A stretch of DNA of 64,000 bases from Pedobacter frigiditerrae. Its GTDB lineage: Bacteria > Bacteroidota > Bacteroidia > Sphingobacteriales > Sphingobacteriaceae. A program made the position numbers and the translations under genes. Of this stretch, positions 17,220-25,970 are shown one piece after another; within the stretch, counting starts at the first letter, position 1; every line of letters begins with the position of its first letter. The stretch lies in NCBI RefSeq assembly GCF_032678705.1, contig NZ_JAVTSS010000002.1, positions 496,001 to 560,000 on the forward strand. The letters run 5' to 3'. The notes under the pieces were generated by a model. The model was not told the DNA's origin. It did no database searches and saw only the letters and a program-made list of their open reading frames with translations.

Positions 17220-18521
17220 ATGACTTTAACCCTTCTTTTTGTTATTATTGGTTTAGCGCTAGTTTTTGACTACATCAATGGTTTTCATGATGCTGCAAAT
17301 GCCATTGCCACTATTGTAGCAACCAAAGTTTTATCTCCATTTCAAGCAGTTGTTTGGGCGGCATTTTTTAACTTTTTAGCTTATTGGGTATTTGGTTTTG
17401 GCGTAGCCGATACGGTTGCGAAAACCGCCAATACTATGGAAATTAACCTTACCGTAATTTTGGCTGGCGTTATTGCGGCTATTATTTGGAATTTATTTAC
17501 TTGGTGGTTTGGCATTCCTTCTAGTTCTTCACATACCTTAATTGGTGGTTTTGCTGGTGCAGCAATTGCCCATGCTGGTTTAAGTGCTGTTAATTGGTAC
17601 AAAGAAGGTAAAGCTGGAGAAATGCCTACTGGCGTTTTAGTGATTATTGGATTTATTGTAATCGCACCTTTTATTGGAGCAATTATATCCTATTTCATAT
17701 CCATTTGGCTCTTACATTCATCCAAAAAGAGTATTTGGCCCAAGGTTTTTACGCTTACCTTAATGGCGTTAACAATATGGTATGTTTATAGCCAAATGTT
17801 ATGGTACCCAGAGATTAAGAAACCTAGATTTGATTCTCACTTTTTTAGTGTTATGTGCGAACCACACAACATTAAGTGGTTGCTTGTAGCATTTATTGTG
17901 CTATCAATTAGTTTCTTCTGTTTAATTTTCAGCAGTTTAAATCAAACTCAATCTACAGCTTGGTTAAGGAAAATGCAGCTATTATCATCAGCCTCATTTA
18001 GCTTGGGTCATGGTGGTAATGATTCGCAAAAGGTAATGGGAATTATTGCCGCAGCTGTTGTGGTTTACATACATACAAGTGGCGTATCTATGGATGCATT
18101 ACCAAGTTGGCTACATGTCTCATTACCATCAAAAGGGCCAAACGGCGAAGAAATTCCTTATCAAATGCCTACGTGGATACCATTAGCTTGTTATGGGGCA
18201 ATTGCCGCTGGAACCTTAAGTGGTGGATGGAAAATTGTGAAAACAATGGGTTCTAAAATCACTAAAGTAACGCCATTTGAAGGTGTAACCGCTGAAACTG
18301 CTGGTGCATTAACTTTATATTTTACAGAACATTTAAAAATTCCTGTAAGTACAACTCATACCATTACAGGTTCAATTATTGGTTCTGGTTTAACAAAAGG
18401 TGTTTCTGCAGTAAAATGGGGTGTTACAGTAAAACTGATTTGGGCTTGGGTATTAACCATTCCTGTTTCAGCAGCATTAGCAGCTTTAATTTATTACTTA
18501 CTAAGCGTATTCATTAAGTAG
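17220..18521 (+). CDS. PiT family inorganic phosphate transporter
   Basis: The 433-residue integral membrane protein has the duplicated PiT signature: FDYINGFHDAANAIATIVATKVLSP near residues 15-40 and SLGHGGNDSQKVMGIIAAAV around 261-280. Each repeat also has its own PSSSSHTL-like (about 100) or PVSTTHTITG (about 375-385) motif. About ten membrane helices are evident. PiT proteins import phosphate, or metal-phosphate complexes, with protons or sodium. The hydrophilic stretch LPSKGPNGEEIPYQMP near residue 300 is a loop. The gene ends the phosphate module. No obvious terminator follows; a simple repeat of the CTGCAAACTG type begins shortly after. Confidence 0.95.
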   Translation: MTLTLLFVIIGLALVFDYINGFHDAANAIATIVATKVLSPFQAVVWAAFFNFLAYWVFGFGVADTVAKTANTMEINLTVILAGVIAAIIWNLFTWWFGIPSSSSHTLIGGFAGAAIAHAGLSAVNWYKEGKAGEMPTGVLVIIGFIVIAPFIGAIISYFISIWLLHSSKKSIWPKVFTLTLMALTIWYVYSQMLWYPEIKKPRFDSHFFSVMCEPHNIKWLLVAFIVLSISFFCLIFSSLNQTQSTAWLRKMQLLSSASFSLGHGGNDSQKVMGIIAAAVVVYIHTSGVSMDALPSWLHVSLPSKGPNGEEIPYQMPTWIPLACYGAIAAGTLSGGWKIVKTMGSKITKVTPFEGVTAETAGALTLYFTEHLKIPVSTTHTITGSIIGSGLTKGVSAVKWGVTVKLIWAWVLTIPVSAALAALIYYLLSVFIK

Positions 18522-18532
18522 GAATTTGAGGA

Positions 18533-18573
18533 ACTGCAAACTGCCGTCTGAAAACTGTTAACTGCAAACTGAC
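18533..18573. repeat. CTGCAAACTG-type simple repeat
   Basis: ACTGCAAACTG, then CTGAAAACTG, TTAACTGCAAACTG: an imperfect heptamer-like array, directly between the PiT gene and the paiB remnant. Similar low-complexity strings occur between genes in other Bacteroidota. Confidence 0.5.
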
Positions 18574-19187
18574 CTATAGCATTTCTTTCATTTGTTTAGC
18601 AATTTCTTGAGCATCAGGATTATCGTTTTTAGATAGGTCCTCAACTATGTTTGTACGATTTTGATGGCTATGATTTTGACTTAACTTGAATACATTATGA
18701 ATGGATTCTACTTTAATTTCAAAACCTGCAATTGCTTTTAGATTGTTTTCGATTAAGCATCATCCATTTTATGAAATGCTGCAGGGCTAGTTTTAGGGTC
18801 TTCGAAACTATCCGTTAAATGTTTAATGACCATTCTAGTTTCCTCCTCATTCATCAATTTTATTTTGCCCTTGCATTGTACGGAGCTGTAATTCCAAGTA
18901 GAGGCAACTGCTGGATTTTCATAAACCGAAGCACTCACATAACTGTGCGCTCCAGTAAAAAGCGCCATTACATTTTCATTTTTAGCATAAGCTAGATGAT
19001 GGTCCGTTTTCTTCATGATATGCCCTACCAAACGAATGCCATTTTCATCTTGATAAACATGAACAGGTATTTGCGTTGCAACGGGAAATTCTCCGTCGTA
19101 GCCAATTAAAGTTATAAAAGAATGAGCTTTCATAAATGCCAAAACTTTATCGGCATCTTTTTCTTCAAATTGAGAATTTTTATACAT
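18574..19187 (-). pseudogene. paiB-family FMN-binding protein, split by a one-base deletion
   Basis: The first 144 residues (MYKNSQFEEKDADKVLAFM ... FHKMDDA) match the FMN-binding PaiB/split-barrel family, but the frame stops at 18753-18755. Reading on one base back, the minus strand continues open for 59 more codons, starting LIENNLKAIAGFEIKVESIH and NVFKLSQNHSHQN, which is exactly the conserved C-terminal part of PaiB proteins, to a stop at 18574-18576. Adding one T to the CTT before AATC (about 18754-18756) restores DDALIENN and a protein of 204 residues, the family's usual length. So this is a recent frameshift or a sequencing error. The intact family binds FMN and was named for repression in Bacillus; here function is probably oxidoreductase-like. 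Confidence 0.85.
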
Positions 19188-19197
19188 AAATGAGGAT

Positions 19198-19293
19198 TGT
19201 CAGTCTTAGCGAACCTGTCCCGACTTCTTCGGGAGTCGAAGACTATTTAATTATTAAAACAAATCCTTCGACTACCTGCCTACCGTAGGCAGG
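19198..19293. repeat. dispersed palindromic repeat, 46-nt copy shared with 60077
   Basis: Bases 19198-19243 (TGTCAGTCTTAGCGAACCTG ... GAGTCGAAGAC) match 60077-60122 at 45 of 46 positions and contain an inner CCCGACTTCTTCGGG hairpin. A second palindrome, CCTGCCTAC/GTAGGCAGG (19275-19293), follows. It fills most of the 136-base gap before the anti-sigma gene's 3' end. Confidence 0.8.
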
Positions 19294-19323
19294 CGCTATG
19301 GATGATAGTTGCAAAAAAATAAA

Positions 19324-20574
19324 TTAAAACTTAATGCTAAGCTCTACAGTATTAGTTGAGGTTGAAGGTAAAGTCCATTTAGGGCCATCTTGAATTAAAC
19401 GAATAGCTTCATCATTTTCGGCTTTGGTTAAACCTTGAAGTATTTTAATGCTACTTGGCCGTCCATTTTTCTGGACCTTAAAAGTCAATTTCACTAATTT
19501 ACCCGTAGCGGTGGTCCCGTTTTTAAGCAACTTATTATTTTCAGCTAAATACTTCGAAAAACTCGACCAACCTTCAAAAGGTATTGGGCTTGTATTTTTG
19601 TATGTTCCATAACCAACAACTACGTTCTCATTTTGAGCGTTTTTGTTAGCTTCAAGCTCTACCTTAAAAGATTGGTTACCGTTTACTTTTACTACTTGAG
19701 ACGCAAAGCCAGGATAACCAATAGCTAATTGTTGATTCTGTGTAGTATCTGCTCTTAAATGGAACTCACCTTTATTATTCGTAATTGTACTCACATCACC
19801 ACCCGCTAATATTACATCAGCACCTTGAATTGGCATTCCGTCGTATTTTGAAACAACTTTACCATTAATATTTGGGTTAAACTTTATACCCGCTGCCTTA
19901 CTTACTAAAACTTCATTTAAAGCCTTAACTTCTTTCTTTTTAGCTAATGCTTCGTTTATCTTTATTTCCTCATTTACCACGGCAGATTGAGTAGCCACAG
20001 GAACTCTTGCTGCAGAAACAACTGGTTTAGCCGGTGCAGTAATAACTGTTGGTTCTGGCTCTTGCACCAATGGCTCTTTCTCATTTATTTTTGCAATGCT
20101 GTTAGCTTTCGAATTTGCGAGTGCTTTATCTATTTCTAGCTCTACTTTTGGTGATGGTGGTACAGGAGGAGTAGGTTTTACAGTTTTTGTTTCAGCAACT
20201 TGTGCAGCAATATCTACATCAACCTTTTTAGCTTGTTGAGCTTCAAATTGTCTGCGGTTATTTTCCTTCATCCAGAATAAAACACTAACCGATATGAAAA
20301 GAACAGCAGCCGCAGCAGCAATACTTAGTCTATGTGAAGTAAGTGTCCAACGTTTTTTCTCAATTGGTTTTTGAGCAACTCTTTCTTGTAGTTGTTTTTG
20401 TAATAACGATAAAGATTGCGAACGTTTTGGAGATTGGCTTAATCCAGCTAAAGCTTCGGCCACAAAAGGGTCTTCGAGTGAAATACGTTCCACCTTATGC
20501 ATAGTTTTGGCATCAAGCTTACCATCAAGGTAATCTTCCAATACATCTATATCTAACCACTCGTTATAGCTCAC
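19324..20574 (-). CDS. anti-sigma factor with carboxypeptidase-like and TonB-C-like domains
   Basis: The 416-residue protein has an N-terminal cytoplasmic part (about 1-80, with DVLEDYLDGKLDAKTMHKVE), one membrane helix (about 85-105), and a proline/charge-rich periplasmic linker (about 110-225). A carboxypeptidase-regulatory-like domain follows (about 235-310: INGKVVSKYDGMPIQGADVI), then a SusC-like VVVGYGTY string. The C-terminal TonB_C-like domain covers about 325-416 (LVKLTFKVQKNGRPSSIKIL). It starts 11 bases inside the end of the sigma factor gene, so it is translationally coupled and most likely its anti-sigma factor. The periplasmic mosaic is unusual. The signal it senses is unknown. 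Confidence 0.82.
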   Translation of the reverse strand: MSYNEWLDIDVLEDYLDGKLDAKTMHKVERISLEDPFVAEALAGLSQSPKRSQSLSLLQKQLQERVAQKPIEKKRWTLTSHRLSIAAAAAVLFISVSVLFWMKENNRRQFEAQQAKKVDVDIAAQVAETKTVKPTPPVPPSPKVELEIDKALANSKANSIAKINEKEPLVQEPEPTVITAPAKPVVSAARVPVATQSAVVNEEIKINEALAKKKEVKALNEVLVSKAAGIKFNPNINGKVVSKYDGMPIQGADVILAGGDVSTITNNKGEFHLRADTTQNQQLAIGYPGFASQVVKVNGNQSFKVELEANKNAQNENVVVGYGTYKNTSPIPFEGWSSFSKYLAENNKLLKNGTTATGKLVKLTFKVQKNGRPSSIKILQGLTKAENDEAIRLIQDGPKWTLPSTSTNTVELSIKF

Positions 20575-21142
20575 TGTTTTTCTCGATACAAATTTTCAAA
20601 TTCCTTTTCCCGTTTTGGATATAACTCTTTACTTTAAGCATATCGTATCCGGTAATATCCGCCACTTCCTTATAACATTTTTCCTGTAAGTAGAACAAAT
20701 CTACACTTTTCCTTTGCTCTTCTGGCAGCGTTTCCATGCACTTTTCCATCACCGTTAACTGGGTTTCTTTTGTATCATCAATATCTAGATGCACAAAATC
20801 TCCATTTTCCACAAAATTATCTTCCATAGCTACTGTCGGATTTTTTGCAGACTTTCTTAAGGCCATTAAACAATGGTTTCTTGACAAAACGTGTAACCAA
20901 CTTTTAAAGTTTTGAACCTGATGAACTTTCAATTTCACTACCAACTCTTCAAAAATTTGCATTACTGCATCCTTGCTTTGCTCTTCATCCTTAAAATAAT
21001 TAAAGCAAACCCCAAAAACCAAGTGCATATACTTATTATAAAGCGTACCCAACACTTCTAAATCACCACTTTGCTGATAAGTGGCTATGAGCGATAAATC
21101 GTCCTGCTCATTAATCTTAGATGTGGTCTTTATAAACTTCAA
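20564..21142 (-). CDS. ECF-type RNA polymerase sigma factor
   Basis: This 192-residue protein has sigma region 2 (about 25-95: YNKYMHLVFGVCFNYFKDEEQSKDAVMQIF and WLHVLSRNHCLMALRK) and region 4 (about 130-180: METLPEEQRKSVDLFYLQEKCYKEVADITGYDMLKVKSYIQNGKRNLK). It directs RNA polymerase to stress or envelope promoters and is probably held by the overlapping anti-sigma protein. It is divergent from the VWA gene across a 100-base spacer, which may be a direct target promoter. The acidic insertion between regions (VENGDFVHLDIDDTKE) is typical of the linker. Confidence 0.92.
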   Translation of the reverse strand: MKFIKTTSKINEQDDLSLIATYQQSGDLEVLGTLYNKYMHLVFGVCFNYFKDEEQSKDAVMQIFEELVVKLKVHQVQNFKSWLHVLSRNHCLMALRKSAKNPTVAMEDNFVENGDFVHLDIDDTKETQLTVMEKCMETLPEEQRKSVDLFYLQEKCYKEVADITGYDMLKVKSYIQNGKRNLKICIEKNSEL

Positions 21143-21242
21143 ATTGGGTTATCGGCTAAATGTTGTTCAAGTATAAAAAATATTTTCCGATAAGGATATG
21201 GAAATCTCATAAACCTTACATCAATAGTTAAAACCCAAACTC

Positions 21243-23222
21243 ATGAAAAAAATATTGACCATCATTTTAGCGTTCTTCTTATTTGTAGGATTTAAAGCCG
21301 CAAACCAAAGAATAATTTCAGGTTTAGTAACAGACAAAGCAGATGGACTGCAAATGACTGGTGCAGATGTTAAAAGTTTGCCAAGTAATAAAGCTACCGT
21401 AGTGGATGTGACTGGTAAATTCTCCTTAAAAATTCCGATTACAGATACTGCTATTGTTATCTCTTATTTAGGTTATCAAGCGCAAACTATAAAGCTAACT
21501 AAAAACAACTCTTATAAAATCGAGATGGTTACCGATAGAAAAACACTTGACCAAGTTGTTGTAACGGCAGCTGGTGTACAAGTTAAAAGAAGAGAACTAA
21601 GCAGCCACTCTACTAGCATAGTAGCAAAGGAAATAACTCAAGCTAAATCTTTTTATGCACCTTCCGCATTAACCGGTAAGGTTGCAGGGCTATCTGCTAA
21701 ATCAAATTCTTCAATAAAAATAAGAGGTAATAGTTCTACTCAAATCATTAACAACACAGAAAGTTATAGCGCCATTAGTGAAATCGGTTTTCGCAAAGCA
21801 AATAAAGCCCCCCTTTCTACATTTTCTATAGATGTAGATGCTGCGGCTTACAGCAATGTTCGCCGTTTTATTAATAATGGAGGTTTGCCTCCAAAAGATG
21901 CAGTTCGTATTGAAGAAATGGTAAATTATTTTGATTACGATTATGCACAACCTACAGCAAAAGACCCTGTAAATATTGTTACTGAAATTGCTCCAGCACC
22001 TTGGAACCCTAAGCATAGGCTATTGCACATTGGTTTACAAGCAAAAACTGTTTCAACTGAAAAACTACCAGCATCCAATCTTGTATTTTTAATTGATGTT
22101 TCTGGCTCAATGAGCGATGCAAACAAACTTCCCTTATTAGTTTCGTCTCTTAAATTACTAACCGACCAACTAAGGGAGAAAGATAAGGTTGCTATTGTAG
22201 TTTATGCCGGAAGTTCTGGTTTGGCTTTACCCTCAACTGCTGGCGACAATAAAATTGCCATAAAAGAAGCATTAAACAGATTAAATGCAGGTGGTTCTAC
22301 GGCTGGCGGAGCTGGTTTGACTTTGGCATATAAAATAGCAACAGAAAACTTTATAAAAGGTGGCAACAACAGAATAATTCTAGCAACCGATGGTGATTTT
22401 AACGTTGGTCAAAGCAGTGATTTAGATATGCAAAAATTAATTGAAGAAAAACGTAAAACAGGGGTGTTTTTAACCGTTTTGGGATACGGAATGGGAAATT
22501 ACAAAGACAGCAAAATGGAGACGCTAGCTGATAAAGGAAATGGAAATTATGCCTATATTGATAACATTACCGAAGCCAAAAAAGTACTGGTTAATGAATT
22601 TGGAGGCACTCTTTTTACAGTTGCAAAAGATGTAAAGTTTCAATTAGAATTTAATCCTACTAAAGTTCAGGCTTATCGTTTGATCGGTTATGAAAATAGA
22701 ATGTTAAACAGCGAAGATTTTAATGATGACAAAAAAGATGCTGGCGAAATTGGCTCTGGACATACGGTTACTGCACTTTATGAAATTATTCCTGTAGGTA
22801 TACAAAGTGAATTTATTGGGTCGGTTGATCCTTTGAAATATCAAAAAACCAAGAAAAATGCAGTAGAAAATGCAAGTGACGAGATGTTAACCATCAAATT
22901 ACGATATAAAGAACCTGATGAAAGTACAAGTAAGCTAATCCAAGAAACCGTTATTGATAATACAACAAAAGATAAGTCATCCGTGAGTAGCAACTTCAAC
23001 TTTTCTGCAGCGGTGGCTGAATTCGGAATGCTTTTGCGCCAATCTGATTATAAGCAACAAAGTAATTTTGAACAGGTTATACAGTTAGCTGAAGGTTCTT
23101 TAGGTAAAGATAAAGATGGCTATCGTTCAGAATTTTTAAGATTGGCAAAATCAACACAATTAATGGCAAAGGATTTGCTTACTATTGCAAATAGTAACGG
23201 TATTGAAGAAAATAAACGATAA
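21243..23222 (+). CDS. YfbK-like VWA-domain protein with TonB-plug-like N-terminus
   Basis: The 659-residue exported protein starts with a signal peptide (about 1-20), then a carboxypeptidase-regulatory-like domain (about 25-97). A plug-like stretch carries LDQVVVTAAGVQVKRRELS (about 102-120) and a degenerate ALTGKVAGLSAK...IRGNSS segment. The VWA part follows: an N-terminal YfbK cap (TFSIDVDAAAYSNVRRFI), the MIDAS motif DVSGS at 285-289, and a C-terminal DUF3520 region. No barrel follows the plug-like segment, so this is a domain swap of a SusC leader onto a VWA protein. Such proteins are probably anchored in the envelope and bind a metal-dependent partner. The divergent sigma/anti-sigma genes suggest shared regulation. 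Confidence 0.88.
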   Translation: MKKILTIILAFFLFVGFKAANQRIISGLVTDKADGLQMTGADVKSLPSNKATVVDVTGKFSLKIPITDTAIVISYLGYQAQTIKLTKNNSYKIEMVTDRKTLDQVVVTAAGVQVKRRELSSHSTSIVAKEITQAKSFYAPSALTGKVAGLSAKSNSSIKIRGNSSTQIINNTESYSAISEIGFRKANKAPLSTFSIDVDAAAYSNVRRFINNGGLPPKDAVRIEEMVNYFDYDYAQPTAKDPVNIVTEIAPAPWNPKHRLLHIGLQAKTVSTEKLPASNLVFLIDVSGSMSDANKLPLLVSSLKLLTDQLREKDKVAIVVYAGSSGLALPSTAGDNKIAIKEALNRLNAGGSTAGGAGLTLAYKIATENFIKGGNNRIILATDGDFNVGQSSDLDMQKLIEEKRKTGVFLTVLGYGMGNYKDSKMETLADKGNGNYAYIDNITEAKKVLVNEFGGTLFTVAKDVKFQLEFNPTKVQAYRLIGYENRMLNSEDFNDDKKDAGEIGSGHTVTALYEIIPVGIQSEFIGSVDPLKYQKTKKNAVENASDEMLTIKLRYKEPDESTSKLIQETVIDNTTKDKSSVSSNFNFSAAVAEFGMLLRQSDYKQQSNFEQVIQLAEGSLGKDKDGYRSEFLRLAKSTQLMAKDLLTIANSNGIEENKR

Positions 23223-23253
23223 AGTTTAATTTCTTTCCGTTTAAAAATGTAAA

Positions 23254-23997
23254 ATGGAAATGATGAAAAAAATCAGTTTATACCTTATCGCATTAGTTAT
23301 CCTTGGCTTAAGTAGCTGCGATGTTCAAAGTCAGAATGCAATTGGCGGCATATTAAAGCAAATTCCTACTGGCGGCACACCAACAACTTTAGAGATAAGC
23401 TCAGGCTTAAAACAAGCTTTAGAGTTTGGGACTACAGCAGGCGCTGATAGACTTTCTGCAAAAGATGGCTTTTTTGGAAATTTGGCCGTTAAGATATTAT
23501 TTCCAACAGAGGCACAAAAAGTAGAGAAAACCCTACGAAGTGTAGGTTTAAATTCTCTTGCTGACAATGTAATTTTAAGTATTAATCGTGCCGCAGAAGA
23601 TGCTGCTAAAGAAGCAAAGCCGATTTTTGTTTCTGCCATTAAACAAATGACCATTGCCGATGCGACAAATATTTTATTAGGCAATAAAAATTCTGCTACA
23701 GAATATTTTAAACGTGTAACTACAGCACAGCTGATGGAAAAATTTAGACCGGTAATTACAACCAGTTTAAGCAAAGTTGGTGCAACCAGATATTGGGGAG
23801 ATGCAGCAACGGCCTACAATAAAATACCTTTAGTTAAACCTGTAAATACTGATTTAGCTTCTTATGTGGCTCAAAAAGCCATTGACGGAATGTTTATTCA
23901 AGTAGCACAAGAAGAACTTAAAATTAGAGATAACATTAGTGCTCGTACTACTGGATTATTACAAAAGGTATTCGGTTATGCTGACACTAAGAAATAA
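23254..23997 (+). CDS. DUF4197 lipoprotein
   Basis: This 247-residue protein has a lipoprotein signal (ALVILGLSSCDVQ, cysteine near residue 23) and matches DUF4197, including SGLKQALEFGTTAGADRLSAKDGFF, then MTIADATNILLGNKNSATEYF and a C-terminal helical region. The family is an envelope lipoprotein of unknown function in Proteobacteria and Bacteroidota. It lies 31 bases after the VWA gene on the same strand, so it may be transcribed with it. The initiating ATG could be 23254 or the in-frame ATGs at 23260/23263 (MMKK). Confidence 0.9.
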   Translation: MEMMKKISLYLIALVILGLSSCDVQSQNAIGGILKQIPTGGTPTTLEISSGLKQALEFGTTAGADRLSAKDGFFGNLAVKILFPTEAQKVEKTLRSVGLNSLADNVILSINRAAEDAAKEAKPIFVSAIKQMTIADATNILLGNKNSATEYFKRVTTAQLMEKFRPVITTSLSKVGATRYWGDAATAYNKIPLVKPVNTDLASYVAQKAIDGMFIQVAQEELKIRDNISARTTGLLQKVFGYADTKK

Positions 23998-24084
23998 CTA
24001 ACATAAATGTGGATTTGTGGATAAAATTTTATCTAATTAAAACTAAAGAATTGCTAGCTTGTTCTATCAAAAATAAGGAACCAC

Positions 24085-24193
24085 AATTTGATAAAAAAGT
24101 CCTGTGAACGGGCGATCCGTGAAGGGCAGGCACACCATAAATTAACCTAGTTAAAAGATAAAGCTTCGATATTATTCGGGGCTTTATTGTTTT
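24085..24193 (+). ncRNA. candidate structured RNA with terminator-like end
   Basis: Inside the 580-base gap, a nested hairpin is visible: CCTG...ACGG...CCGT...CAGG in the stretch from about 24103 to 24130. About 30 bases later comes a terminator-like hairpin, ATAAAGCTTCG/CGGGGCTTTAT (24158-24187), followed by a T-rich tail. No reading frame explains it. It may be a small RNA, an attenuator, or simply the terminator of the DUF4197 transcript. Confidence 0.3.
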
Positions 24194-24339
24194 AAGAACC
24201 TCACCCTATTAAAGCTACTATGAAAACGCAGTTCCTATGTTTCCCTCTCCTGAAGAAGCGGGATTGAACAGACAGAGGTATTAACCATGCTTTGACAGAA
24301 TGAGGCTTTCTAACGATCGAAGGTAAAAATTTCCAAAAA

Positions 24340-24450
24340 CCTCTCGCTCTCAATAATAAACCCGATTTAACGGAAATACTTTTTTGTTATGCTGAGCACT
24401 TCGACTCCGCTCAGTGTGACAGCACAAAAAAGATTGAAGTGAGAGCGGGG
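24340..24450. repeat. long imperfect palindrome, CTGAGC type
   Basis: Outer arms CGCTCTC (24345-24351) and GAGAGCG (24441-24447), a CTTTTTTG/CAAAAAAG pair inside them, and an inner CTGAGC/GCTCAG pair (24392-24397, 24409-24414) make a long imperfect hairpin. Similar elements occur near 31095 and 46999. The remaining bases of the gap (24193-24340, 24450-24577) hold nothing I can name. Confidence 0.55.
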
Positions 24451-24577
24451 TTGAACTTGCCAAAAGAACCGAACCCTGATTTTCAAAAAAAATTACTTCA
24501 AAACAACAGCTTAAACCCCTAATTTGCAATTAGCCGTAATTTAAGGTAATTTACACAGCATTTTACAACACAATAAA

Positions 24578-25798
24578 TTGGATTTTAAAGATTTTAATTT
24601 TAACCCCGAACTTTTAGAGGGTTTACTGGCAATGGGTTTCAAGAACGCAACGCCTATACAACAACAAGCCATTCCGCTAATTTTAGCTAAAAAAGACTTA
24701 ATTGCTTGTGCACAAACTGGAACTGGGAAAACTGGTGCCTTTTTACTGCCCATTATGAACATGCTTACCGAAAATCACGATAGGCACAATACAACCTTAA
24801 TTTTAACACCTACGAGAGAATTAGCTCAACAAATAGATTTACAGGTTGAAGCACTTTCTTATTTCACCAATATCAGTTCATTAACGGTTTTTGGTGGTGG
24901 CGATGGCATTGCTTATGAACAACAAAAACGTTCGATGCGTGAAGGTGTAGACATTATAATTGCCACACCTGGAAGGTTAATTGCACACCTTTCTAGCGGC
25001 TTGCTTAAAATGGACAAGTTGCAATACTTAGTGCTTGATGAAGCTGATAGAATGTTGGACATGGGTTTTTACGAAGACATCATGAAGATTGTTGGCTACC
25101 TGCCTAAGGAACGTCAGACGGTAATGTTTTCGGCAACTATGCCTCCAAAAATTAGATCGTTGGCAGCAACGCTGTTAAAAGAGCCTGAAAATATTAGTCT
25201 TGCCATTTCTAAACCTGCAGAAGGGATTAATCAGCAAATTTACTTGGTGCACGACGACCAAAAAGTACCTTTGTTAACCTCCATTCTTAAACCAGCTACC
25301 TATAAACGCATTATTGTTTTCGCTGGTCGAAAAGAGAAAGTAAAAGAACTTGGTAAGGTTTTTAAAAAGCTTGGTCAAAAAGTTGCCGCTTTTCATAGCG
25401 ATTTAGAGCAAAAAGACCGCGAAGCGATCATGCTAGATTTTAAAAATAGCAAGCTTGATGTTTTAATTGGAACCGATGTTTTAAGTAGAGGAATTGATGT
25501 GACTGGAATTGATTTGGTTATTAATTTTGATGCTCCTCAAGACCCTGAAGATTACATTCACAGAATTGGAAGAACGGCAAGAGCTGCAACAACAGGAACT
25601 GCAATTACGTTTGTAAACAATAAGGATAAACGAAAATTGGCCAATATCGAGAAGTTAATTGAGCGTCAGATTGAGCGTATACAATTGCCGGAACATTTAG
25701 GCGAAGCACCAAAAGATGAACCTGCTGGTGCAGAGCAAAAACCTTACGTTAAGAAAAAGAAGTTTTTTAAGAAGAAGCCAAAACCTAGTGTTGGGTAA
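24578..25798 (+). CDS. DEAD-box RNA helicase
   Basis: The 406-residue helicase has the Q motif (FKNATPIQQQAI), motif I AQTGTGKT (about 45-52), PTRELAQQ, motif II DEAD (LVLDEADRMLDMGF), motif III SAT, and motif VI HRIGRTARA. It ends in a basic tail (KKKKFFKKKPKPSVG) suited to RNA contact. It belongs to the RhlE-like group and probably remodels ribosomal or messenger RNA in the cytoplasm, often under cold stress. The start is the TTG at 24578: the family's usual opening (MDFKDFNFNPELLEG) begins there and no ATG is available. Confidence 0.93.
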   Translation: MDFKDFNFNPELLEGLLAMGFKNATPIQQQAIPLILAKKDLIACAQTGTGKTGAFLLPIMNMLTENHDRHNTTLILTPTRELAQQIDLQVEALSYFTNISSLTVFGGGDGIAYEQQKRSMREGVDIIIATPGRLIAHLSSGLLKMDKLQYLVLDEADRMLDMGFYEDIMKIVGYLPKERQTVMFSATMPPKIRSLAATLLKEPENISLAISKPAEGINQQIYLVHDDQKVPLLTSILKPATYKRIIVFAGRKEKVKELGKVFKKLGQKVAAFHSDLEQKDREAIMLDFKNSKLDVLIGTDVLSRGIDVTGIDLVINFDAPQDPEDYIHRIGRTARAATTGTAITFVNNKDKRKLANIEKLIERQIERIQLPEHLGEAPKDEPAGAEQKPYVKKKKFFKKKPKPSVG

Positions 25799-25893
25799 TT
25801 AGTATTGCATATCTAGATTGTAAGCAAACCTTAAAACAACATTAAGGAATTAAGAAAAATAAGCTTAACTCCTTAATGTTAAAACTCTTTCCT

Positions 25894-25948
25894 TTTTCTC
25901 AGTGCCCCCTGCCTGTCCGGCAGGCAGGTTTGCTTCTTTGCGGTTAAT
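25894..25948. repeat. CCTGCCTG palindrome and CTTTGCGGTTAA repeat fragment
   Basis: CCTGCCTG/CAGGCAGG arms (25908-25915, 25921-25928) enclose a 5-base loop, and CTTCTTTGCGGTTAAT follows. The CTTTGCGGTTAA string recurs near 52081. The repeat sits inside an open extension of the rarA frame, which argues against the upstream start for that gene. Confidence 0.6.
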
Positions 25949-25970
25949 CCTTAAATCACTATCTTTAGTT

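Noticed and set aside
23998..24577. tRNA or rRNA gene in the longest gap
   Set aside because: No cloverleaf, no T-loop GTTCGA-type motif in the right spacing and no rRNA-like sequence; only hairpins and a repeat.
25902..25970. Upstream extension of the rarA frame
   Set aside because: The extra residues are encoded by a palindromic repeat and are absent from the family; the ATG at 25971 begins the conserved N-terminus.
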